This document shows positions 33,745 to 45,889 of a stretch of 64,000 bases of DNA, piece by piece. The translations under genes and the position numbers were made by a program. The notes below the pieces were generated by a model that saw only the letters and a list, made by a program, of their open reading frames with translations, did not search any database and was not told the origin of the DNA. Origin of the DNA: Actinomucor elegans (Eukaryota; Mucoromycota; Mucoromycetes; Mucorales; Mucoraceae); the NCBI GenBank assembly GCA_026027325.1, contig JAMSLZ010000017.1, positions 1 to 64,000 of the forward strand, given 5' to 3'. Numbering within the stretch: the stretch's first letter is position 1; each line of letters opens with the position of its first letter.

Positions 33745-34990
33745 TTGCTTTATCCAAAAAAAAAGTTCGCTTTTACGATAGACACGCGTTTAAACTTGAT
33801 CAGCCTATTCTTATTATTGCTAGATGAAGATGATGAAAAAGAGCTAGTCCTACTTGACACCAGGATTGAACTATTGTGTCTTAACGTGAGAAGAAGAAAA
33901 CTGGGAGGACTAATTCCAAAGGGTTACTTTCTATCCGCATCGGTGCTGAAGACCAAAGTTCTAGATCAAGCTATAAACTAATTATGAAAGACTGTTTCAC
34001 CCTACCAACAAACGATGCAAATGATAAAAATAACAGTTTCATATGAGGCAAAATTTCGTCGTTATGTACCTTTTTCTTTTCAATACAATCTTTAAAATTA
34101 CAGCAGCTCATGATGATCGCCTCATTTAAAAGTGTAAAGCGGCGGGTAAATTCGATCTAACACCACTACAAATTTATAGTGGCTACTTTTCGCCAATTGA
34201 AGCACGATATCCCATCAAATGCTACCGACAGATACGCTCCATTTGGAAAAAGCATTGTACGTGTGCTACTGTAGCATTTTTGTAGCGTTACCTGTGAAGG
34301 AGAGGAGGGATGAAAGAGATGTCTAATCCAGAAGGTTTTCTTTCTGTTGCAGAAAATAAGGGGTTTCCTGGAATAATTGGCTCTCTTGATTGTATACATT
34401 GGAAATGGAAGCATTGCTCAATTGCTTGGCATGGATATTTTACTAGTGGTAAGTATAATGGGCCGGCTCTGGTACTGGAAGCCTCAGCCTCTTATGGCTT
34501 TCGAATATGACTTCCTTTTTTTTTAGTATTCCTGTATTTCTTAATAGTACCAATATTCTGAGTCGTCTATTTACTGAATTGTTGAAAGTAACCGCCATGC
34601 CTATGAAAGGAAATATTATATTGCAGATGGTATCTATCCATGGTATGGCATTTTGATGCAAACTTTATCACATCTCTTGTCGGCTAAACAGAAGATACAT
34701 GAGATATACAAAAAATACTGTATGGTATTCGACCATGACTAACAACTTGCACTTCACGGAATTTAGCCAAAAAATGCAGGAAACTTACCATAAAGATGTG
34801 GTGCGTATTTTCAATATGTTACAAGCATGTTTTGTAATCATTAAGCAGCCTAGAAGATGATGAACGACTAAAGGTCTTTCGCAAGCGGTGAATATGTGCA
34901 TCGTATTATACATCATAGTTTTTGAAGATAGGTGTAATAATAAGTACACCTTTCGTAATGATGGATCGTATGAATCTATGGTTCATAACT
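33745..34990 (+). pseudogene. PIF/Harbinger transposase relic (plant-transposon-protein family)
   Basis: Fragments of an ISL2EU/Harbinger-type DDE nuclease read across frames. An acidic N terminus with RRRKLGG lies near 33890. LTPLQ, then (shifted) RQLKHDIPSNATDRYAPFGK lies around 34165-34250. The best block is GFPGIIGSLDCIHWKWKHCS with AWHGYF at 34360-34440, followed by PALVLEASASYGF. After stops come YYIADGIYPWYGI, SHLLSAKQK and finally NMCIVLYIIVFED (34890-34930). Several stops and frame changes show it is dead. Orientation is plus, convergent with the accessory ORF relic at 35228-36110. Confidence 0.8.
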
Positions 34991-35227
34991 ACCATGATGA
35001 AGACACTCTTCCTATACAAAAAAAAAGGAGCTAGCTTCCAAATAAAAAAACTTGGTGGCTTTAGTGAATTTTTTGAATTCTATTAAAAGATCCACATCAA
35101 AATGACATATTATCAACTTCAAAATGATACCAGGAGGCTGTATGAATGAATGCTGAATACAAATAGCCTGTTCCTTTGTTATTATATTCAAACAAACCGC
35201 GGTTATCATATTATTTCTGATTTCTTT

Positions 35228-36028
35228 TCATCTACTTCTAATACTCTTGGACTTTTCTAATTCAATATCTGTTACATCTTTGATATTTTCAACAGCTTCA
35301 TCATTGTCAGTATCCTCTTCGATCACCATCAGGCCCACAGCGCGCTCCTTTTCTTTGTTTCTGGCCTTTTTAACTTTCGACCAGCGCTCTTCCAACTCGT
35401 GTTGCAGTTTTCTGTAACAATTAAGCAAAGCTCCAGATGAAGAAGCTTATTTTCCCATGATGGGCAAGCTGTGCATATTTTCGATCAATTATGATTTTCT
35501 CTGTATAATTTTCAAGAATTGTTGATATTCTTTGATCAACTTGTATAGTCATCGATGTTGCATTTTTGCTTCGCGCTTTTCTTAATTTGCATTCACCTAA
35601 TTGGATGAAAATTACTATCTCTAGCAGACAAGAAAGTGGTAGGAACGTTGTAAACTACTATCTCTGTCGGTCTATTTGCGCTTACCAATGTATCTTGTTT
35701 CTCTAGCGTATGGATTTTCCACTTGGACTCGTTTTTCAAGATGCCAAAACAATGAAAAAATATAAATGTCTTCTTTCCTCCTGATAATGCAACTTGTAAG
35801 CATCAGGCATATATTAAATCAATCAATTAATGGATGAATTCTTTTATAAGGGCTCTAAAATATATCTTGCTATTACCTCATTATCCGATCCACTTTGATT
35901 TGCGTTAATCGTCTGTTCTCTAATGGCTGTCCAGGTTACAGCCGAGTCTGTCAATTTTAACGACGTCTGGGTCTTGATCATGGTGCTTGTTCATTTGTTC
36001 TTCAAAGTAATGAAGAGCACCTCCCCAT

Positions 36029-36062
<34 letters not shown>

Positions 36063-36110
36063 CATACCGGTAACTATGCTTCACAGAATGTTTCATCCTT
36101 TTACATAGTA
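35228..36110 (-). pseudogene. Relic of the Harbinger accessory (Myb/NAM-like) protein
   Basis: Minus-strand fragments match the second protein of Harbinger elements. INANQSGSDNE lies near 35900, then DAYKLHYQEERRHLYF and (shifted) FHCFGILKNESKWK around 35750-35810, where intact proteins have the HCWEIL..KW block. A basic and acidic coiled C-terminal part occupies 35428-35228 (LEERWSKVKKARNKEKERA). In intact elements this protein binds DNA and imports the transposase into the nucleus. Frames are broken. Confidence 0.6.
36031..36059. repeat. Poly-T tract (29 nt)
   Basis: Uninterrupted T run inside the 5' end of the accessory ORF relic. Confidence 0.8.
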
Positions 36111-36734
36111 ATTTCGTTTTTCTTTTTGATGGACTGGCTTTGGAATTCTGGTGGAATATATTTTATTATTACTATCGAATTCAATGAATCGATGTAGTGA
36201 ATGCTAAACTAAATATTTTTTTTTATTGATTATAATCTCGAGTTGTATTCATACTAAACGCAAAATATACCTTTAATTTCTTAGAATCATTATTTTGGCG
36301 AGAGATATATCATTTGGACATAGCCATTAAAATTATTGAATAAAGTATATACTATATTCGACTTGTCAAATTGTTGTCAGATGTTAAGGAGTACAGCCTC
36401 CGAAGTAACGGTGTGATTCAAAGGTGTTGTGGATTGTACAGCAGAAAATTTACCGTGCACGGTATTGGTGCGTACAGATACGAATGGTGGTGATACAAAA
36501 CGAGAATATACAAAGGTTTAATGTATTGCTTAAATGATTTTCGTTACACAAAAAGCACATAATTTCGCCGAGTCCTTTTTTGCTCATCAAAGTGATACAG
36601 TGATGATCTAAACCGTAATAATACAGTAAACAAATAGGAATTCCGAATGGTGTATCGTATCACAATTTGACTTCATGCCAAAAAAAATCTTGTCATAACT
36701 AGAGCATTACCATATTAGTATTAGGTTATCTTGA

Positions 36735-38110
36735 TTCTTTCTTACTGGCATCGCCACTGCCAATATATAGGATTAAACTACAATGGCTTGTCACGTAAAT
36801 AAGGTACAATTGCTTATTATCACGTATCACCAGTTAGTGACATAGTCATAGAGACATTGTTGTATTATATTATTTTTCATTGATCATTGTAAAGATATAT
36901 TTTATATGTAAAAAATCATATTTAAAATTAGATATTATAGGTTAGAAATGTTTTTAGTATGGCGAGTAATGGGCATAAGTATCTATGTACAACTAGTTTA
37001 AAACTACATATATACAGCAATACAGATCAAAAACAAAGCGTTTGCTAATTATATGAAAGGAAAAGGAGGGTATAATAGAGCCATAATCTTGGTTAGCAGT
37101 AAGCAATAGGGTATTTCTTGCCTTCGTGAAAAAGAGCCATGTCATCATCCAATTCAAAATAGACAGGGCTGTGGCGGAAAAACGAAGAGAGAATATAGCC
37201 GCTCATGTTGCGATAAAATAAATAGCTGACATATTCCGTTGCCGTATCATCGAGAGGATACCATTCGGATCCAATGGCGATTCTCCAAGATCTATTATCA
37301 TTCATTATATATATGATGAAAGAGCAATGATTGAGTATAAGATGAAGAATATGGTATAGAAACAAGTCCAAGCAAAGATTAATAATTATGTATAAGAAAG
37401 AAAAAGAGCGTGGTAAGGATACTGGTATTTATACTTCTCATAACTGAAATTGGGCACTGACGATTTTAATTATAACATTGAACTCATTTGCATGAAAGGA
37501 TGCATGTTATTTCTTTGCCGGCATACAGCTGAAGCTTTGTCTCAATTGATCTTCGGGTGTAACGCATCAACACTTTCAATTTATTCATGGCAGTGTGTAT
37601 GCAAGTACCCACCCTCCCACGCCATGTTTCACCAAATATTTACCTCCAGGGAAACAGAATCATTGCACCGTTCCGGAACTACAACTATATCCCTCTACAC
37701 TGATAACCGCTAATCAGATGAGGTTTATGCCTGGTAAATTCATCGTTGAAAATGGCCAGACACTACAAAAATTCAATCTATTGCTCTTTGTTTCGATCAA
37801 GAGAAAGGTAATAATTGTGTACATTATAAAGGTAATCCGTATACCACAGTCTGTTACCTTTTTTTTAGACCGATGCTTTTTCAATAACGTGGTTTACAGC
37901 ACGATGAGGCTTTCAGCTCTCTTAATATTGCATTTGATCCCTTCTATATATCTGATCAAAACTACGATTGTCTGTCTTATGAAAAAATTACTGTTGTTGG
38001 TACACAAAAAGTGCCCTTCAGTTCATGGCTATACTTTGATGAAAGACTGTTTTTCTATCTTGCACAAATGCAGTCATAGTTCACAGATATACTTAAAAAA
38101 AAGCAAATTC
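36735..38110. repeat. Segmental repeat, copy C
   Basis: The third direct copy. 36840-37340 is nearly identical to copy A (about a dozen differences counted by eye in roughly 500 bp). Around 37980-38040 it again matches copies A and B (ATGAAAAAATTACTGTTG, TACACAAAAAGTG). The interval 37450-37900 has no counterpart I can see in A or B and holds an unrecognised 172-codon open frame. The promoter part carries an extra 45-bp duplication (GTATAAG repeated). Confidence 0.6.
37093..37305 (-). CDS. WWE-domain-like small protein, copy C (70 aa)
   Basis: Intact copy of the family described at 31316-31528. The frame is open for 22 further codons upstream (to 37371), but the start at 37305 is chosen because it is the one shared with copy B, where a stop precedes it. 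Residue 8 is Arg instead of Lys. W7, W15, E24, M56 and YPI are kept. Upstream, a GTATAAGA...GGTATTTATACTT block is shared with copies A and B and is a plausible common promoter. Confidence 0.6.
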   Translation of the reverse strand: MNDNRSWRIAIGSEWYPLDDTATEYVSYLFYRNMSGYILSSFFRHSPVYFELDDDMALFHEGKKYPIAYC

Positions 38111-38686
38111 TAAAAATTTACGCCTGAGGGTATACCTTCGAGGATTGTTTAGAAACGATACCTTGTTAGATGGATTCCGATTTAATGATGCATCTGATTA
38201 TTATCAATTGCTCGTAATTAACCGCTACATTTACTAGAAATAGCGTTTAATCAAATTGCAGTACTTGTACGATTAAATAACAAAAAAGATTGAATATTAT
38301 GTATCTTGTACAAATTACATTATTCAAATAATCTATGAATTGACAAGTTCTGGTAAAATATCATACTTGACTAGAGCTTTGTACTTGTTAGAAAGAAATG
38401 TTATATTTAATGGAGACCTGACCTGGATCTGACTCTAATTATTTTATCTGCTGCGTTGCTGACCTTGCTCAGATTTGCAAATTAATATACTATATCCTTT
38501 TATCTGAATCCAATGATTCAAGCCTTATTAAGCTCTACTTTCTCTTCTGATCGTTATTACTATGTACAAGCAGAAATTTCTTAGAGTATCTATTATATGG
38601 TATGGTACAATGCTCTTTGTTTAAATTCACAAGTCATACTCCTGGTGATAGTGATGAGCTGGTTATTTTTATATACAGTATTATGA

Positions 38687-38731
<45 letters not shown>

Positions 38732-38771
38732 GAGGTAATAATAGCAGTTGATATATTCCGTATTAGGTCTA
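38111..38771. other. Intergenic region downstream of copy C and of SPT7
   Basis: AT-rich with no gene. It contains a striking T32-A11 block at 38689-38731 about 40 bp beyond the SPT7 stop. Confidence 0.5.
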
Positions 38772-41700
38772 TTAAAGAGCTTGCTTCTTTTCCTTCTGCT
38801 GCTTTACCGGCTTTTCCTTCTCTCTTGACTCTTCGCGTTGTTTCTTTTTCAACTCTTTATCAGCTATCTTTTGCACTTTTTGCTCCAACTTATATTTCTT
38901 TCTTTCAGCTTTAGCTTCTTCATTCATTTGTTTGCGCTTTTTTTTCATCTCTTCTGTCAGAGAAGCGTGAATCGTATTGGAACCATCCTTTAGCGCTCTT
39001 CTTCTGCCTGTGCTCTGTGCAGCTGTCGTGAGAGAGTGCATTTGTGGATTGGCAGATCGAATATGTACAGGCGGATAGCGGGATCTATAGGGACGTCTTT
39101 TTATGTACTCGTCTTCTATAGCATCTGGTTCCTCTTGCAGTCGCTTACGATACCATGGCTGTAATAAACCAATGAAGGATTTTTCGCTTGTGATTGCTGA
39201 AAAGCTAGGTGGTATAGGATATTTGACAACAGGTTCTTCAAACGAGTTAGTGTATAAAAACATAGTGGTCGTTACATACGCTGATTTACCTTTGGGTTTG
39301 CGAGCATGTATACTTAGCTTTTGCCTATCATTACCAAACCAAAGCTTTGAAGGAATTTCTAGTGTACAAGCGCCTAACTCTTGGTCCAAACCCAAGTCTT
39401 TTAAACCGAAAAAATCGTGGCCCAATTCGGACCCAAAAGAGCCCCTACAAGATAGTGTTAGACAGTCAATAAATTTAAAGTGCATGATTATTACGTAATA
39501 AATGATTCTTGATCTTCAAACAAGTTGGATTCATCTTGGACTGTATCTTCAGTAGATGCCTTTCGTAAGTCAATTGGATTAGTGATAGAGTATTTGACCA
39601 TGTTATTATTACTTACGTTAATGATATCACGATAAGCACCTTCCAGCTTACGGACTACACCATTTAAACGGTCACCATGACGTTCAACGTCATCCGTGAT
39701 ATAAACCTCTAAATCATCTAATTGATTCACGCCGTTTTCATGTAGCGTGTGGAGTAATATCTCTTCACCTGTCATTATATGATTATACTCATCCCAATAA
39801 TTGCGAATAGTTTTACCGATATTTGAGAAACGCTCTGCCACCAGTTCGGTGATGATTCCTAGTGGCATGGTATGCGAACCTTCAAACCCAGCATGGGTGA
39901 GCAGTTGAATGATAGTTCGTTGCATCATTTGCTGAGCTGCATCCTCATCTATAATCAATGGCGGGTGACAGGTGCTAGATGGTATAGGTGTATCTGGAGT
40001 TGGACTAGCTTCAGTGATTGGGGCAGATAGTATCTGTTTAAACACACATTAGAAATAGAAAGGGACTGAAATGGTGTTCATATTTACTGGGGTATTATTA
40101 CACACGGCGTTACATTTGCTGTACATGGATCTAATCTTGCCCAGTGTTTGGATATTTTGATCCAACAGCGCCCCTATGCCATGCTGTGGAGGTTGGGTGG
40201 TTGGATAGGCGTCTAATGATGGCATATTTCTATTACAGTATTAGTCTAGCAAATCCTGAAGCCATTTAGATGACACTTTACTTGTCTATATTTTGAATCA
40301 AATTGTCTTCTTCTAGATCACTGTCTTCAGGCTCAATCATCTCTTCAGGTACACCTTCAAATTCTGGCAGACCAAGAATCGCAGCATACTCTGGCAAGAA
40401 CAAATCAGTACGAAGTGCATCATCTTCATCTGTTGGTTTGGGTTTATCATTGCGAGAGAAAAAAAAACCTCCATCAAACCCCTCTTCATCTTCCGAGTTC
40501 ATATCAAGACGATCATATATACTCATGTCAATGCCATCATGACGGTCCAACCATCTCAGAAAAGCCAGGCGACTGCAACGTATCAACTTTTTAGTACTCT
40601 CAGGTTGGTGATGCAAACGCTCCAATAACGAACATCGCTCTATATCCACTGAAGATTGCGTGATAGCATGTCGATTCCCGAAATCAAACTGGTACTGCTT
40701 TTCAATATCTGTAGTTGCTTTGCCTCTGGTCTTTTTCGTGATCTCTCTCCAGAGCTGGTTTTGCAACTCGCCTTTATCAGTATCAATCTCATTGTTCATG
40801 GTAAGCTCTTCGTCAATTGCATTTATTTCGCCAGTAGGTTTACTAGCAACGCCTTTTTGAGGATATTTTCCACTGTAATTAACGTGTAGAATAGGTGATT
40901 CATCCAAGGACTCACGGGTCATGGAACGCTCTCTCGATGCACGGCTGATGCTGTTGGTCCTTTCGCGATGCTTTCCTAGTGATTTGATAGGCGAAATACT
41001 ATCATCGTCGCTCACATCATCCATATGATCTTCGTCCATATCGTGGTCGTGTCTTTCTTTAATGACAATATCTGGCACACGGGATAAAAGTCGATCTGTT
41101 TTTCGGCGCATAGCAATGGCGTGTTTACGATATTCGCTGGAAGGATCTGTATTGTAAATGAGACAGTTTTCGTAAATTAAATAAAGATCCTTGGCCAAAT
41201 CAGCCTTGCTTTTGTACTGGAATTGTTTCAGTTTCTTGGATACAGTGCCTAGATCCATGGGATTCTTGATGACTACCACGAACCATAAGTGCTTGTATAT
41301 CATTCGTTTTTCAAGGACATACCTTCGAAATAATCAGGTGCTTCTCTTTTACTCACTTTATTCAGAAATGGTGTAGAATGTTCCTATGTAATCAACTGAG
41401 TAAACATCATTATTAATCATTGAATCCATCTTCTTTACCGTATAGTTCTTTAAATCAGTCAGAACCTTTTCACAAGCTTCATAGAGCTCTTCTTGTCCAA
41501 TGCGATCATCATTAGCCCATTTTGATCTATGCGGTTTGATTTCTGATAATAAGTTGCGTAGATCTCGATCTGAAAGTGAAGTTTTGCTTCTATTTTCTGC
41601 AATTCCCTTTAGCAAGTGTTTTAGACTGAATTGATCCGTGTCGCCTATGATCATACGCTAGTTTGAAATACTCAGTAGCAAGCCAAAGTTATATTCAACA

Positions 41701-42328
41701 TGCATATACTTACGGTAGTATCAATATCCTCTTTCTCATGCTCATGTGCCTCCTCTTGGGCATGATACGCTTCAAGTTTTCTCTGCTCAATCATTGCTGC
41801 CATATCAAATTCAAGTGTATGATAGATATCGAGTAAAGGAACATGATCTGTGTTTCGTTGTGACGGCGGCTGTTCTTCTTCTTGAGTCTGCTCTTCAAAC
41901 GGTTCTTGCTCGTTTTTGATGGTTGGCTTTGGCGAGTTACTAGTAATACTCAACGTAGCTACAGTGGCTGCAACTTCGTTCAGTTCGTTTGCTTCGAGAG
42001 ATAGTTGATTGAGATCAAGCTTGAGTTTTCGACAGCAAGGACGATCCGAGTGAAAAAAGTGAGGAATAAACTGCTCGCACAACATGGCTCGCACACGAAA
42101 CGCTGCCATTTGATCTTGATTCAAATGAGGCTTTGAATCCAAAGCAGGATCGGGCTGTATGAACCTGCACCAATGCTGAAACGAACCAAGAGATTGGTTA
42201 AAATATTCGGCCTCGTCTTGTGTCAGAAAAGTATCAGCAGCGTTGGTTTTCTGAAGCTGTTTGGCCAACACATAGGTTAATTGAAGCCAAGGTGGAAGCT
42301 TTTTTTCAATGGCGAGCGCTGCGGTCAT
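38772..42328 (-). CDS. SPT7: SAGA complex subunit SPT7 (1079 aa)
   Basis: A core bromodomain and histone-fold subunit of the SAGA histone acetyltransferase coactivator. Exons 42328-41714, 41657-41439, 41383-41323, 41272-40282, 40229-40088, 40033-39495 and 39444-38772 sum to 1080 codons. The bromodomain spans roughly 265-350 (YTEHSTPFLNKVSKREAPDY, IKNPMDLGTVSKKLKQFQYK, IYENCLIYNTDPSSEYRKHA). The middle is acidic and contains LFLPEYAAILGLPEFEGVPE. A histone fold of the bromodomain-associated type starts near 710 (AAQQMMQRTIIQLLTHAGFE). The SPT7-specific GSFGSELGHDFFGLKDLGLD is at about 856. The last 60 residues are extremely Lys/Glu-rich (EEMKKKRKQMNEEAKAERKK). The start at 42328 is the first ATG of the open frame. 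Confidence 0.93.
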
Positions 42329-43758
42329 AGCTGGCAAGTAAAAAGGATAATGTAGCCGAAAACTATTAGTTTTGTAGGTGACAAACTACTTGCAGCTGAA
42401 AGACTGGCTTGTATTGCAAAAAAAAAAAGAAGATATTGGCTTGCAAAAAGAAAAAGTGTCAAAAAGCTCAAACTTGTCTGTGCCTTAATTTTTACGCGTT
42501 TCTACCTAGCTTCATTGAACAATCGTAGATTAAAATATTATATCAATGTTCGAATTGACGATGATAATGCATAGCCAGCTAATTGAATGTCGAGAAATTT
42601 TTGATGGTATTGTTCTTTATGAACAATGGACGACTTGCTCGATTTAATGAAATGGAAGTATCAGGTTATTGGACGGCTGGAATTGAACAAGTAGTTCATC
42701 ATCACCACCAAGGCCATCTTGACAACTTGGAAAGCCAAAAATCAAAGACTTTGATCTCATTCTTTTTTTCTAAAAAAAAAAAAACTTATGCCAGATTAAA
42801 TAGCACAGGGAATGGCACAAATATTACTAATAATTTACCTTGATTCCTAGATTTATCGTTAATAAAGAGCATTTTTGATCATTTAGAAATGTCGTCTATT
42901 TTATATCAGATAAATTCCAAACAAATAACTTCTGTATAGTATATAGTACACTGAGACCGCATTACCAATAGATTATACTTTTTTCACTCCCTACAAAATA
43001 TAACACAATCTGAAAATTGAGCCCAAGAGGAACCCCCTTCGTAATTTTTTTTTTCATAAATACTTGCATCTTTTCAATCGATTCTAATTTAAAGTCGTAT
43101 ATATCTGATAACAAGTACGCAATTAGAATGATGCACTGACTATATTTCGATTAAATTATGACATATATACATATATATATTAATTTTCGTTGGTTATCAT
43201 TGAATTATAAGTGATGCGTGTAAGCTGAATCTAACAATTTGTAGATCTCTCAACCAGTTTTGGTTTAATATCATATCTGATTCATAGATCATGTTCAAAA
43301 TATGTTTTCTCATCAATTGATATATTTAACTGTAATTACAGTATACTTCATGTATAATAAATTTTAATAATGAACAATAGATTTGTACATATTTCATATA
43401 ATGTTGATTAATGATCTATGAATCTCTGTCGATCTCAACTCCGTGTTGCATATGATTAGAATCTCATGTTTAGAATGAACTGTCATGTCGATGGCGTCTG
43501 TTTCTAGTTGCATATAACGAATGAATGGCAGGTATTTCTATATCGCCTATCCATATTTACATCATCCTAGTGAGTTAATCATTGGATTGCTAATGTTTGC
43601 TGGGTTTCATCGTCGGCAAGCGAATCCATAAAACGAGTGTTCGGCTCGGGTTATTGCAACACAAGAACGATTCCATGTTATAAAAAAAGACCCGAACCTC
43701 TCGTTGTTCTTTTTTTTTTCTCATTGTTTTATCTACCTTTTTTACAAAAAAAAAAAAA
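42329..43758. other. Intergenic region between SPT7 and the bZIP gene (divergent promoters)
   Basis: About 1.4 kb, AT-rich. A short open frame at 42583-42843 has no recognisable domain and ends in an A run. A dispersed-repeat copy lies at 43412-43490. The last 80 bp before the bZIP ATG are pyrimidine rich and end in A13. Confidence 0.5.
43412..43490 (+). repeat. Dispersed-repeat copy
   Basis: Shows GATCTATGAATCTCT, then TGCATATGATTAGAATCTCA and TAGAATGAACTGT, in the same order as at 48936 and 51594. Confidence 0.45.
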
Positions 43759-44487
43759 ATGTCTTATATTTCTTCATTAAACTTACTTGGTGATGATTCT
43801 CCTGTCCCTATTTCAGAAGAAGCACTTAGTGAAGAACTTGCTCTTTGGGCCAACGCGCAGTTTACATTTGATACAAAGCCAGGCTCAGCCATTCTTGACG
43901 ATTCGTATAAAGCTATTGCAGAACAGCAGGACCTTTTCTCAACTTTTACAAGTCTCAATGAATTTAATCACAATCACAATGATAAAAGCAATGAAAATCA
44001 TTTGATGAACAGTTACTTGAACAATACTAGTTATTTATTACCTACAAAAGCCATCCAACCCACCATTCAGCCTCAACCTCAACCTCAACCAACAACAGCC
44101 ACCGCCACTACTACTAACAACTTGCCTAGAATTGCTCCCGCCCCTCCTCAACCACTGAGTGAGACTAAAGTCACAATCAGTCCTGTTCAATCTAAAACTG
44201 CTAGCAAGAAACGTAGATTATCTGTAGCTGTCAAAGAAACTACAGACAATGAAGAAGAAGTGACAGAAGCTATGGAAGAAGATAAAAGAAGACGAAACAC
44301 AGCAGCTTCTGCTCGATTCCGTATGAAGAAGAAACTAAGGGAGCAAGCACTGGAAAAGACAGCTAAAGAAATGACTCTCAAAGCAGAAGCTCTTGAAAAG
44401 CGAGTCATTGAATTAGAAAAAGAAGCTAAATGGTTGCGCGCCCTCGTAGTTGAAAAAGATCCTGCACTATTAAATGTCAGTAACTGA
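43759..44487 (+). CDS. bZIP transcription factor, CYS-3/MetR-like (242 aa)
   Basis: A nuclear DNA-binding regulator. Single exon. The basic region at about 175-193 (KRRRNTAASARFRMKKKLR) carries the invariant N180-x7-R188, and the zipper runs from about 205 to 230 (LKAEALEKRVIELEKEAKWL). The block EDKRRRNTAASARFR...REQALE is the signature of the Neurospora CYS-3 / Aspergillus MetR group, which switches on sulfur assimilation. The N-terminal half is Asn/Gln/Pro-rich and acidic (SEEALSEELALWANAQFTFD), a likely activation domain. Assignment to the CYS-3 group is from the bZIP only; a GCN4-type role remains possible. It is followed by a convergent decayed RING gene. Confidence 0.85.
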   Translation: MSYISSLNLLGDDSPVPISEEALSEELALWANAQFTFDTKPGSAILDDSYKAIAEQQDLFSTFTSLNEFNHNHNDKSNENHLMNSYLNNTSYLLPTKAIQPTIQPQPQPQPTTATATTTNNLPRIAPAPPQPLSETKVTISPVQSKTASKKRRLSVAVKETTDNEEEVTEAMEEDKRRRNTAASARFRMKKKLREQALEKTAKEMTLKAEALEKRVIELEKEAKWLRALVVEKDPALLNVSN

Positions 44488-45292
44488 ATTAATAATCAAC
44501 CTTTATTTCATGGGTGGAAATGAAGTGTAAAAAATGTATATTTCTTTCCTTTTTTTTGAAACCAACCCATTTCAATCTTAATAAAAATAAAAAAAACTTT
44601 CTGACACAAAACCAATAATCGGGAATGAGATCGATCCTACTAGTTTGTATGTTTGTACTCTCGTAAAAAGCATATGTACCTAAAGGGCCATTTAACCAAT
44701 TCAGAAAATAAATGTTTATAGTTTGTGTTCATGATATATTCTTGATTGTATCTTATTGATCGAAGGTTGCGTGATCATCGATTTAGAGTAACATGATTGG
44801 CTTATGAGCCTTCTTTCAATGGTAATGATTGGTTAGAGCATCATGACATTTGGGTAGAACAGTTTATTGCACCATTTAACAAGCGTATAGCATAACGCGA
44901 CATTCCTTTTATTTTACTTTACAATCTTTATTTTATTTTATATAGTACACCATGATCAGGTCATTCAACACGACCTTATTATTGCATGATTCAAAGAAGA
45001 CGGTAAACCACTAGATCCGTGCGCAAATGTTGACGATACTGCAGTCCATTCTTTTATTGTACAACAGTCAATTGATAAGAATGAGAGCGGAGCTTGTTGA
45101 AAGAAGACTGATTCTGTAAAGCTGGATCAAAATTTTTGATATGCAATCAGTCATCGATATTATATCATCCATATACCTAAAAGAACAGATTAAAACGCAC
45201 TGCACGATGATTTAATGAATTATAAAAGTAGGATAGTTGAATTAAGACTATGAATTGCTTTGACTAGGTATAGGAACGCTTTATAGTAACTG
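44488..45292. other. Intergenic region, no gene seen
   Basis: AT-rich 3' flank of the bZIP gene with AATAAA-like signals. No ORF or repeat recognised. Confidence 0.5.
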
Positions 45293-45857
45293 TCATTTGT
45301 GCAAGAAAGAAGATTGAGGCTCGTTGGTAATATCGTCAAGATCTATAGACCGGAGAGAAAAAGAAGACACATCAATACCTGGAAGTCCTCCGCCACCAGA
45401 TATTGCTGAAACATATGTAGAGGTGCTAGTGTTCAGAATAAACGTAAATCCTAGAGTTGAATTTGATGATCGAGGCTGATCTTTATCATATGTCAGCGAT
45501 GAAACAATGATTACCTTGTTCAATGGCTTCTACTGCTCCCGTAACCATTAAATAATTAAGAGAAAACGACCCTTAAATACTTGTAACAGCGGTAGACTGA
45601 CTCCAGTTTTGCTGTAATGATTGAGGGAGGTTTGACAAGCTATTAATCCGTCCAATTCTTCAGTGTCTATTTGTTTTAAATTTTAAATACGAGCACAATA
45701 GCATGTCACGTAGAGAAGGGGATCACAACTGCAGCAATCAGCCCATAAGAATCGGCAAGTGTTTGCTCGTATCTGTTGTCTGATGTACAATCGGATTTAC
45801 AGAGGACACTTGCCAGATTTGGGAGTTAACCAAGGATCTAAGAAGATACTATGTTCA

Positions 45858-45889
<32 letters not shown>

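Noticed and set aside
37595..38113. 172-codon ORF as a real gene
   Set aside because: Low-complexity hydrophobic stretches and no recognisable domain; kept only as an observation.
42583..42843. 86-codon ORF between SPT7 and the bZIP gene
   Set aside because: No domain, ends in an A run, His-rich patch from a CAT/CAC run; not enough to call a gene.
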